A DNA stretch of 5,461 nt from Planctomycetaceae bacterium UBA4655 (lineage in GTDB: Bacteria; Planctomycetota; Planctomycetia; Pirellulales; UBA1268), in NCBI GenBank assembly GCA_002405515.1, contig DHLZ01000025.1, positions 1,702 to 7,162 on the forward strand, written 5' to 3'. Position 1 is the first letter of the stretch. Each line of letters begins with the position of its first letter. Under the pieces are notes generated by a model. That model worked only from the letters and a program-made list of their open reading frames with translations. It was not told where the DNA came from and ran no database searches. Shown piece after piece: positions 1-5,461 of the stretch. A program made the position numbers and the translations under genes.

Positions 1-664
1 GGTCGCGGGCGTCACCGAGCACGAGGTCGAGGATCTTCTTCGTGGACGCCCCGCGACCGCCGCGGCCGGTAACGCTGTCGAAGGCGAGGGCGGGGTTGAA
101 CTCCCGCGGCACCGGCACCGTCGCCGTCTTCCACGAGATGTTGTTGAGGTAGACGCTCGCAAAGCCAACGTCGTTGCCGGGGCAGGGGGGCTCGCAGCTG
201 AGGTCGAGGCTCGGCAGGTGCGTGCCGCCGCCCCAGGTCCTGGCGAGCAGCTGGTCGAAGCTCTCGGCGATCCGCACGTCGGTGGTGCTGTGGTTCGCCT
301 TGGCTCCGCTGAGCATCGACGCCGCCTTGGCCCCGTGCGTGCCGTTCTTCTCGCCGTCCGGGTGATAGAGCCCGTGGACCACGTTGATGTCCTTCGCCAT
401 GCCCGCCAGGGGCGTGAGGCCGAAGTCGAAGTCGATGCCGCCGTCGGCCGCCTGCCGCGTCTTGTCCCAGCCGCGGACACCGTTGGCGATGTAGAAGAAG
501 GCGAACCGCTGCGGCGGCCCGGAGGCGGCCCCTGCGGAGCCCTTTTCGCCCGCCGCGGCGACCGGCAGGCTCTCGAGCCACGGCAGGCAGAGGCTCACGC
601 CCAGCCCGCGGAGCACCCGGCGGCGGGGGACGCGTGCGGTGGAGCGGGAAACGTCGGGCGTCAT
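1..664 (-). CDS. DUF1552 domain-containing exported protein, C-terminus cut off by the window edge
   Basis: The frame from the ATG at 664 stays open to the left edge, giving 221 codons of a protein that continues outside the window. The N-terminus has a twin-arginine-like export signal: RRRVLRG at residues 14-20, then a short hydrophobic stretch (LGVSLCLPWL) and AAAG at 36-39. Blocks typical of DUF1552 follow: RFAFFYIANGV near 53-63, HGLYHPDGEKNGTHGAKAASMLSG around 97-120, ESFDQLL at 134-140, LPSLDLS at 150-156, and NNISWKTATVPVPREFNPALAFD around 174-196. Function is unknown for the family; in planctomycetes it usually sits beside a DUF1592 cytochrome-type gene, exactly as here (63 nt downstream, same strand). 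The start is well fixed by a strong ribosome binding site at 669-675. Co-transcription with the upstream gene is inferred from the short gap. Tat export is also an inference; Sec export is the alternative. Confidence 0.9.
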   Translation of the reverse strand, partial: MTPDVSRSTARVPRRRVLRGLGVSLCLPWLESLPVAAAGEKGSAGAASGPPQRFAFFYIANGVRGWDKTRQAADGGIDFDFGLTPLAGMAKDINVVHGLYHPDGEKNGTHGAKAASMLSGAKANHSTTDVRIAESFDQLLARTWGGGTHLPSLDLSCEPPCPGNDVGFASVYLNNISWKTATVPVPREFNPALAFDSVTGRGGRGASTKKILDLVLGDARD

Positions 665-668
665 GAAA

Positions 669-675
669 TCTCCTT
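669..675 (-). promoter_or_regulatory. Strong Shine-Dalgarno site for the DUF1552 gene
   Basis: The minus strand reads AAGGAGA, followed by TTTC and the ATG at 664-662. The AGGAG core is 5 nt from the start codon. This near-perfect match decides the start of the DUF1552 gene, and it is much stronger than anything ahead of the DUF1592 gene upstream. Confidence 0.85.
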
Positions 676-687
676 CATACTTGGGCG

Positions 688-700
688 GACTGTTACAGTC
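688..700. repeat. Short perfect inverted repeat between the DUF1592 and DUF1552 genes
   Basis: The plus strand reads GACTGTTACAGTC: arms GACTGT and ACAGTC around one central base. In the transcript it could form only a 5-bp stem with a 3-nt loop. No T-run follows on the minus strand, so it is not an intrinsic terminator. It may be a small mRNA structure just before the DUF1552 ribosome binding site, a protein-binding site, or chance. Confidence 0.4.
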
Positions 701-727
701 TTACCTATCGTCAATTCCACGGTTTTT

Positions 728-3700
728 TCATCGTCGAAAGCGGAACTGCTGACTCAGAACCACCCGTTCCACGACCGCGGAAAACCGGTAGTCGCTCCGG
801 GGCAGGGCCGCGACGATCTCGTCGATCAGCGGCCGGTCGGTGAGGAGCACGCCGCGGTTGAGGGCGTAGCCCAGGAAATGCCGGACCAGGCTGCGGAGCG
901 TCTCGTCTTCGTGGTCCCGCAGGTAGGTCCGCAGGCCGTCGAGCCCCTCGATCCGCCGCCCGTCACGATCCTCGAGCGCGACCAGTGACGCCAGGTGCTC
1001 GCGGGATCGGCGCCGGCCACTGGCCTCGAAGGACTCGAGGGCGTAGCCGTAGGGGTCGATCCGCCGATGGCAGCCGGCGCAGGAGGCGTCGCGGCTGTGT
1101 CGCTGCAGCTGTTCGTGGAGGCTCAGGCTCGCGGCCGACACGGGCTCATCGGGCAGCGGCGGCACGTTCGGCGGCGGCGGCGGGATGTGGCGGCCGAGAA
1201 GTTTTTCCACCACCCAGGCGCCGCGGTTGGTGGGGCTGGTCCGCTTCTGGCGGCTGTTGTTCACGAGGATCGCCCCCAAACCCAGCACGCCCCCGCGGCC
1301 GGCCGCCCGCATGTCGGTGACGGAAAAGCCGGCCAGCGGCGCGGACGCGGCGGCCAGAGCCGGCGGCAGACCGCTGTCGGCGGACACTTTTTCGGCAAAG
1401 CGGAAGGCGGGCTCGCCGTCCGGCCGGTAGTACGTCCGCAGCGGCTCGTCGAGAAAACTGTGGCCGCCATCCAGCATCATGCGGACGTCACGGTCGTTGC
1501 GGACGAGGTCGGTGAAGAAGGCGGTGGCCTCGCCGTGCAGCGACCGGCGGACCTGCGGCGTGAACTCGGGAAACACCGTGGCGTCGGGGCCGCGGGTGCT
1601 CGTGCCGAAGCCGACGAAGCCGAGCCACTCGCCGAAGAAATGCTCCACCAGGCCGGTGCCGCCGGCCCGCGGATCGGCGAGCATCCGCCGCACCTGGGAC
1701 CGCAGCACGTCATCCTTGAGAAGGCTGCCGTCGGCCGCGTGCCGCCGCAGTTCCTCGTCGGGCAGCGAGGCCCAGAGCGTGAGGCTCAGCCGGGTGGCCA
1801 GTTCCCAGGGAGGGAGGGCGGTCGTGGCGGAGCCTTCACCCTGACCCTGCTCCATGCGGTAGAGGAAGTGCGGCGACACCAGCACCCGCGCGAGCAGGGC
1901 CCGGAGCACGCCCTCGGCATCCATCAGGGCGAGCTGACCGGTCGAGTCGTAGGCCGCCGCGAGGGCTTCGCGGTCGGCGGTCGTGAGCGGCCGACGCCAG
2001 GCCCGCATGGCGAAGTCTTCGACGGCCGCGAGCGTCCGCTCCCGCCAGAAAACCGCGGCCTCGGCGGCCGCGCGGCGGTAATACTGCCAGCGTTCGAAGA
2101 GGTCGTAGGGTGCCACACCGTGGCCCGGCTTGGGCTCGCCGGGATACGGCCCGCCCTTGGCGGGCCGGCGGGCGTCGAGGATCTTCCGCACGGCGGCCGG
2201 ATCGTCGCGGTCGGCCGCGGTCACGCCGAACCGCTCTTCGAACCGCTGCAGCCTGAGCACGTGCTCACCGCAGAGCATCTCGTTGTACCGCCAGAGCGTG
2301 TCGGCCCGCGTCCGCTCGGCGTCGCTCATCGACCACTCCCGCAGCCGGGCGTCGTCCCGCAGGTAGGTCATCTCGGCCGGCACGTTCTTCACCCGGTCTC
2401 CGGCGAACGGAGCCATCTGTTGCGGCGCGAGCGACGGCCACCGCTCGGCCATGTCCGCAAACCCTTGCGGCGGGAACTGTTTTTGGAAGGTGGCGGCGGC
2501 GGCGGGCGAGACGGCCAGCCACCCGAGTTCGAATGCGTTGGTCCTCGCCAGGTCTAACCGCATGAGTTCCGCGAACCCGCTGATGTCGATATCCCTCCCG
2601 TTGCGGCCGATGCCCGTGCGGAGCACGGTGTCGTCGTTGGCGGCCACGACCGGGAGCACGACCTCCGCGGTGACTCCCTTGCGAAACCTGCCGGCGGTTT
2701 CGAAGACATCCAGATGAGTGAGTTCAACGAGACTGATGCGGAGAAAGACGCCAGCCCCGAACGTGATGGCGGGCAACGCCAGCGGCTCCGGGCCGAAGCA
2801 CGTGAATGAGTGCTGCTTCCAGGCGGTGGCCGGGAGCCTGGCAGGTGTGCCGGCCGGGCTGGCCGGTGGCATGAACACCTCCACCGCACCGGGCCGCAGC
2901 GGCCGATACGAAACATTCGTCGCCGTCTGGTCTTTGCCGTCCACGTTCTTTGTGACAGTCTCGCTGATCCGGATCTGCGGCCAGCCGATGCGGTGGCCGC
3001 CTGCAGAAAGCGGAGCGAACGCCTCGTGCATGGCTACCAACACCGGCGGTTCGAGAAAGGGAGGCTTGACTCCCGGCGGGCTCGCCACCAGATTCGAGGG
3101 AACGATCGTCAGCAATGGATTCTTCGTCACCGGCAGCCGCTCCCGGTCCTTGGATCTCAGGGTGATCCAGAATGACGCCCCCACGACATCGAGCATCGTG
3201 CGCACCGTCTCAGGCGGCTCGTCGGTCAAGGAACGGGGCTTCGGCATGGACTGCATCACTGCGACCCACAGGCGATGCTCGAGGCTGTCGGGCGGACAGG
3301 TCCGCCACCGCTCCCACACCTTCCCGAGAAACACGGAGTTGAGCTCCATCCGCTCGGCGAGCTGCGGGAGGGCGGTCGCCGGGTCGGCGACGGAGGTGGC
3401 CAGCCAGATGGCCGTTAGATAGCGGCCGAAGCCCTGCCAGCGGGCCTCGGCGTCCCCGTTCTTGGAGCTTACACCTCGTTCGTCTTCGCCGCCGGGGGCC
3501 GTCGTCGACTTTCCCTTGCCGACATAGATGCTGCCCAGCGCGTGGCCGTTGAGCATCATCAGTTCGATGATCGAGGCATCTTCTCGCACCCGCGGCGAGA
3601 CCACCTGCCCGGGCGGGTCGAATACGAGCCGGCCTTGCTCGTCGAACCGCGCGTGTTCCGCGACCCGGTCGGCCGCGGAGAGATATTTGTCGAGCAGCGA

Positions 3701-4237
3701 CGCGGTCATCGAACTCTGCGCTGACCCGATGTTCGTGAACCCCTCGCCGCCGACCGTGTCCTGCCCGAGCAGCTCGCGGATCCGGATCTCTCGTCCGGTC
3801 AGGTCGCGAATCATGTTCTCCATTTCCAGGATCGTGAGCCGGCGTCCAGCCACGCTGCCGGGATCGCCGGAGCGGGCGAGCACGAGGCGGTCGAGGTGGG
3901 CCCGGGCCCAGGCGGTGAGCCGATCCCGTGTCTCGGCCGACGGCTGCGGCTCGTCTTCGGGAGGCATGGCGGCGTGCTGCAGGGCGTCGACGACCTTCTC
4001 CCAGGTCTCCTCGGGAAAGTCCTGCGGCCCCTGATCGAGTCGCAGGTTCGCCTCCGATTTGGTCGCGGTATGGCAGCGGACGCAGTGCTGCCGCAGAAGG
4101 CCCGCGGCGGCGGCGTCATCGATCACGGGGGCAGACGGTTTTTCGGCAGCCTCCGCGAGGAGCGAACCGCCCCCGGGAATGACGCAGAAAAGCGTCATCA
4201 CGGTCGCCAGCAGAGGAAGAGCACGATGCCGTTTCAT
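728..4237 (-). CDS. Large secreted planctomycete cytochrome-type protein (PSCyt1-DUF1587-DUF1595-DUF1592-DUF1588-DUF1585)
   Basis: From the ATG at 4237 the protein has 1169 residues. Residues 1 to about 30 form a Sec-type signal peptide (MKRHR, hydrophobic core, then LLAEA). PSCyt1 follows: CVRCH at 52-56 (haem attachment) and MPPED at 91-95, whose Met could be the distal ligand. DUF1587 spans about 132-197 (RRLTILEMENMIRDLTG, then DKYLSAADRV). About 540 residues (198-736) match no domain I recognise. Then come DUF1595 (737-797, ending RVLVSPHFLYR), DUF1592 (802-937, ELATRLSLTLWASLPDEEL), DUF1588 (976-1077, with a proline run IPPPPPNVPPLP and a second haem motif CAGCH at 1053-1057 followed by RRIDPYGYALESFEA), and DUF1585 (1092-1167, ending SQQFRFRR). 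Domain limits are read by eye. Family members are usually about 750-900 residues, so this one is oversized. Family function is unproven; an exported redox role is inferred. The frame stays open to an ATG at 4381, but that start lies in the likely promoter. An in-frame ATG at 4279 is possible but gives no good signal peptide. No clear ribosome binding site precedes either start. Confidence 0.93.
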   Translation of the reverse strand: MKRHRALPLLATVMTLFCVIPGGGSLLAEAAEKPSAPVIDDAAAAGLLRQHCVRCHTATKSEANLRLDQGPQDFPEETWEKVVDALQHAAMPPEDEPQPSAETRDRLTAWARAHLDRLVLARSGDPGSVAGRRLTILEMENMIRDLTGREIRIRELLGQDTVGGEGFTNIGSAQSSMTASLLDKYLSAADRVAEHARFDEQGRLVFDPPGQVVSPRVREDASIIELMMLNGHALGSIYVGKGKSTTAPGGEDERGVSSKNGDAEARWQGFGRYLTAIWLATSVADPATALPQLAERMELNSVFLGKVWERWRTCPPDSLEHRLWVAVMQSMPKPRSLTDEPPETVRTMLDVVGASFWITLRSKDRERLPVTKNPLLTIVPSNLVASPPGVKPPFLEPPVLVAMHEAFAPLSAGGHRIGWPQIRISETVTKNVDGKDQTATNVSYRPLRPGAVEVFMPPASPAGTPARLPATAWKQHSFTCFGPEPLALPAITFGAGVFLRISLVELTHLDVFETAGRFRKGVTAEVVLPVVAANDDTVLRTGIGRNGRDIDISGFAELMRLDLARTNAFELGWLAVSPAAAATFQKQFPPQGFADMAERWPSLAPQQMAPFAGDRVKNVPAEMTYLRDDARLREWSMSDAERTRADTLWRYNEMLCGEHVLRLQRFEERFGVTAADRDDPAAVRKILDARRPAKGGPYPGEPKPGHGVAPYDLFERWQYYRRAAAEAAVFWRERTLAAVEDFAMRAWRRPLTTADREALAAAYDSTGQLALMDAEGVLRALLARVLVSPHFLYRMEQGQGEGSATTALPPWELATRLSLTLWASLPDEELRRHAADGSLLKDDVLRSQVRRMLADPRAGGTGLVEHFFGEWLGFVGFGTSTRGPDATVFPEFTPQVRRSLHGEATAFFTDLVRNDRDVRMMLDGGHSFLDEPLRTYYRPDGEPAFRFAEKVSADSGLPPALAAASAPLAGFSVTDMRAAGRGGVLGLGAILVNNSRQKRTSPTNRGAWVVEKLLGRHIPPPPPNVPPLPDEPVSAASLSLHEQLQRHSRDASCAGCHRRIDPYGYALESFEASGRRRSREHLASLVALEDRDGRRIEGLDGLRTYLRDHEDETLRSLVRHFLGYALNRGVLLTDRPLIDEIVAALPRSDYRFSAVVERVVLSQQFRFRR

Positions 4238-4300
4238 GCTGCTGCAGTGGACCTCGTCTTCGGAAGGGTACTTCCTCATGGCCGGGACGTGCAGAACTCC

Positions 4301-4338
4301 CGAAGATGCGAACGACGACGGCCCGGAAGCATCTTTCG
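4301..4338 (-). other. Predicted hairpin in the leader of the DUF1592 mRNA
   Basis: On the minus strand CGAAAGATGC (4338-4329) can pair with GCATCTTCG (4309-4301): nine base pairs with one bulged A and a 19-nt loop. It begins about 8 nt after the predicted transcription start and ends about 60 nt before the preferred start codon. It could affect mRNA stability or translation. It lacks a following T-run, so it is not a standard terminator. The pairing is seen in the sequence; any function is inference. Confidence 0.4.
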
Positions 4339-4345
4339 CAGAACG

Positions 4346-4363
4346 TGTTCTAAATATAGAACA
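4346..4363. promoter_or_regulatory. Candidate operator: 18-bp inverted repeat over the -10 element
   Basis: The sequence TGTTCTAAATATAGAACA has perfect 7-bp arms, TGTTCTA and TAGAACA, around a 4-bp centre, and it fully contains the predicted -10 hexamer. A dimeric repressor bound here would block the promoter of the DUF1592-DUF1552 operon. A further AGAAC half-site at 4340-4344 makes a second small inverted pair with the left arm (AGAAC-GT-GTTCT). I cannot assign a regulator family: the TGTTC/GAACA arms recall some LexA-type sites, but the 8-nt spacing between those cores does not fit the forms I know. Confidence 0.5.
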
Positions 4364-4381
4364 ACCGCATCCGGGTGGCAA
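4353..4381 (-). promoter_or_regulatory. Predicted sigma-70-type promoter for the DUF1592-DUF1552 operon
   Basis: On the minus strand a -35 box TTGCCA (4381-4376) and a -10 box TATATT (4358-4353) are separated by exactly 17 nt. Each matches five of six consensus bases. Transcription would start near 4346, giving a leader of about 110 nt before the ATG at 4237. This also argues against translation beginning at the ATG at 4381, whose codon overlaps the -35 box. Confidence 0.6.
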
Positions 4382-4550
4382 GTGCTTCGCGGCCCGACGT
4401 TCCGCCCGGCGATCGAGGTCTTCGTGGCCTCCATCCCATCGGTCGTGCCCTGGGAGCGATTGCCGTCAATACCCCCCGGCGTGCAGCATCAAAGCACCTG
4501 GGCGGAGACCGTGATGGGGCAGCCTTGAACCGGGCAAGCCTGCGCCGCAG

Positions 4551-5036
4551 TCAGCTCTTTTTCTTCTTCGGCGGGGCGAATTTGATCTTCTTCACGAGCT
4601 CGATGATCTCGCCGTTCTCCACGCGGCCCGACACGGCCGAGATCGCGTTCACGACGTTCTCGTACTTGAGCCCATAGTCGCAGTCGAGCTCGGCCTCGGT
4701 CTTCTCGGCGACCGAGTTCGGCCCCGTGTCGTTGCCGACGAACTTCAGGACCTTCGACCGCAGCTCGTCGAAGTCGGCCACCGGCGAGCCGTTGACCGTG
4801 ATTCCGGCGAGATCGCCTGCATCGCCCGCCGAGAGCTTGATCTTGATCGGTGGAACCTGCTGCTCGTCGGGTGGAGCGACGGAGACGCCGAGCGGCATCC
4901 GCACGTCGAAATCCCCCTCCGCGGCGATGATCTTCAGCGACATGATGAAGAACGCCAGCAATTGAAACACGATGTCGATCATCGGGGTCATGTTGATGTC
5001 GATCTTGTCGGCGAGCTGCGCTTGACGCTTGGCCAT
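4551..5036 (-). CDS. ExbD/TolR-family biopolymer transport protein
   Basis: This 161-residue protein has the usual ExbD/TolR plan: a short cytoplasmic N-terminus (MAKRQAQLADKIDIN), one membrane segment at about 18-36, then a periplasmic domain. The family signature NMTPMID is at 15-21, with Asp21 at the start of the membrane helix, the position of the proton-pathway aspartate in ExbD. Family members form a complex with an ExbB/TolQ-type channel and turn the proton motive force into work at the outer membrane. The start is set by an AGGAAAGG ribosome binding site 8 nt upstream and by the signature; the frame runs further upstream, but that part is Arg/Ser-rich and overlaps the preceding gene, so it is rejected. 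The C-terminus ends in a basic tail, PPKKKKS. It lies 25 nt after another ExbD gene, which indicates an operon. The exact system (Ton-, Tol- or gliding-like) cannot be told from the sequence. Confidence 0.92.
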   Translation of the reverse strand: MAKRQAQLADKIDINMTPMIDIVFQLLAFFIMSLKIIAAEGDFDVRMPLGVSVAPPDEQQVPPIKIKLSAGDAGDLAGITVNGSPVADFDELRSKVLKFVGNDTGPNSVAEKTEAELDCDYGLKYENVVNAISAVSGRVENGEIIELVKKIKFAPPKKKKS

Positions 5037-5044
5037 GGTCGCGA

Positions 5045-5052
5045 CCTTTCCT
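5045..5052 (-). promoter_or_regulatory. Ribosome binding site of the second ExbD gene
   Basis: The minus strand reads AGGAAAGG, ending 8 nt before the ATG at 5036-5034. It sits in the 25-nt gap after the stop codon of the preceding ExbD gene and supports the start at 5036 over upstream in-frame starts. Confidence 0.7.
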
Positions 5053-5061
5053 GCTGTTGGG

Positions 5062-5461
5062 CTACTTGGGCTCGTCGTACTTCGCCCGCAGGGCGAACTT
5101 CTCGAAACCCTTTTCCTGGCAGACCTTGATGATCTCCTGGACCTCGCCCGTCTTCGCGGCCGCATCGGCCCTGACGATGATGGTGGATGCGACCGGCTCC
5201 TTGCCGGCATCGAGCAGGGCCGACTTCTCCCGCTCCAGGTAGCTCCCGAGCTCGCCGATGCCGACGAGCTCGCCTCCGTAGACGACGGAGCTCTTGCTCG
5301 TCAGCTGGAGCGTGATGGGGGCCTCGATCGGCGCGTCGCTCGGCTTCGCCAACTGGATCTGGGGCAGCTGGATGCGGTCGTCCTGCTCGGCCTCGGAGAA
5401 GTTGCTGACGAACATGAAGAACGCGATCAACTGGAACGTCATGTCGCTCATCGGCGTCATG
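5062..5461 (-). CDS. ExbD/TolR-family biopolymer transport protein, N-terminus beyond the window
   Basis: The 132 visible residues begin at MTPMSDMTFQLIAFFMF, the internal signature and membrane segment of ExbD/TolR proteins. The Met at 5460 is therefore very probably not the start; family members have some 10-20 residues before it, and the single remaining base (C in the sense of the gene) fits an Asn codon as in NMTP of the neighbour. The aspartate of MSD corresponds to the proton-pathway residue. The periplasmic part includes a β-rich stretch (APITLQLTSKSSVVYGG) and the typical C-terminal block, STIIVRADAAAKTGEV then GFEKFALRAKYDEPK. It differs clearly from the second ExbD, so the two are diverged paralogues. 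The partner ExbB/TolQ-type gene is expected just upstream, outside the window. Confidence 0.9.
   Translation of the reverse strand, partial: MTPMSDMTFQLIAFFMFVSNFSEAEQDDRIQLPQIQLAKPSDAPIEAPITLQLTSKSSVVYGGELVGIGELGSYLEREKSALLDAGKEPVASTIIVRADAAAKTGEVQEIIKVCQEKGFEKFALRAKYDEPK

Larger units (their letters stand above)
4238..4549. other. Non-coding region between the ExbD operon and the DUF1592 gene
   Basis: I see no convincing gene in these 312 bases on either strand; the open frames crossing it lack family-like sequence and ribosome binding sites. The right part (about 4385-4549) shows no recognisable signal and no intrinsic terminator for the ExbD genes, only a short CTGCGGCGCAG palindrome just after their stop codon. 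The left part holds the promoter, inverted repeat and leader hairpin described separately. The patch at 4343-4366 is AT-rich against the very GC-rich surroundings. Confidence 0.7.

Noticed and set aside
12..581. A 189-codon minus-strand frame overlapping the DUF1552 gene
   Set aside because: It is an out-of-phase Arg-rich shadow. The other minus frame starting at 664 gives clear DUF1552 sequence and has a strong ribosome binding site.
218..988. A 256-codon plus-strand open frame
   Set aside because: It overlaps the DUF1552 gene, the spacer and the 3' end of the DUF1592 gene in antisense, and shows no recognisable domain.
1164..1178. CGG-rich triplet run
   Set aside because: It encodes the proline run IPPPPPNVPPLP that is normal in DUF1588-containing proteins, so it is not an independent repeat element.
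995..2557. A 520-codon open frame on the plus strand, opposite the DUF1592 gene
   Set aside because: It lies wholly antisense to a well-supported conserved gene, its product is low-complexity Gly/Arg/Ala-rich with no family features, and long antisense frames are expected in GC-rich coding DNA.
3896..4528. A 210-codon plus-strand frame through the promoter region
   Set aside because: It is antisense to the 5' end of the DUF1592 gene and its leader, with Arg/Gly-rich content and no family signature or ribosome binding site evidence.
4540..4550. CTGCGGCGCAG palindrome just after the ExbD stop codon as a terminator
   Set aside because: The stem would be too short, with almost no loop, and no T-run follows.
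5037..5210. N-terminal extension of the second ExbD protein to an ATG at 5210
   Set aside because: The extension is Arg/Ser-rich, overlaps the conserved end of the preceding ExbD gene in another phase, and would move the membrane segment far from the N-terminus. The start at 5036 has a ribosome binding site.
5458..5460. ATG at the right edge as the start of the first ExbD
   Set aside because: This Met belongs to the internal MTPM signature; the cytoplasmic N-terminus that precedes it in the family would be missing.

Overview
The window is high-GC DNA with every supported gene on the minus strand. The gene content points to a member of the Planctomycetota. It holds a planctomycete-type cytochrome protein (PSCyt1/DUF1587/DUF1595/DUF1592/DUF1588/DUF1585) next to a DUF1552 protein, a pairing that is highly expanded in Pirellulales-like genomes, plus two ExbD/TolR-type proteins. 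The species cannot be named from this sequence.

Layout in the direction of transcription (right to left). First come two adjacent ExbD-family genes (5461-5062, cut by the window edge, and 5036-4551). They are 25 nt apart and almost certainly form the end of an envelope energy-transduction operon whose ExbB/TolQ-like partner would lie beyond the right edge. A 312-nt non-coding stretch (4549-4238) follows. It carries no convincing terminator, but it has a near-consensus promoter (TTGCCA-17 nt-TATATT) whose -10 element lies inside a perfect 7+4+7 inverted repeat, and then a leader of about 110 nt with a predicted hairpin. Next is a very large secreted DUF1592-family protein (4237-728, 1169 aa from the preferred start) with two CXXCH haem-attachment motifs about 1000 residues apart. 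After 63 nt and a strong ribosome binding site comes a DUF1552 protein (664 to the left edge, 221 codons seen) with a twin-arginine-like export signal.

How the genes fit together. The DUF1592 and DUF1552 genes look like a two-gene operon driven by the promoter near 4350. Both products are predicted to be exported. The biochemical role of this pair is not established; a redox function outside the cytoplasm is inferred from the CXXCH motifs. The ExbD pair looks like a separate transcription unit upstream. The most useful observations are the promoter/operator architecture ahead of the cytochrome gene and the oversized, unassigned middle of that protein. I found no RNA genes, mobile elements, CRISPR arrays or defence-type system.
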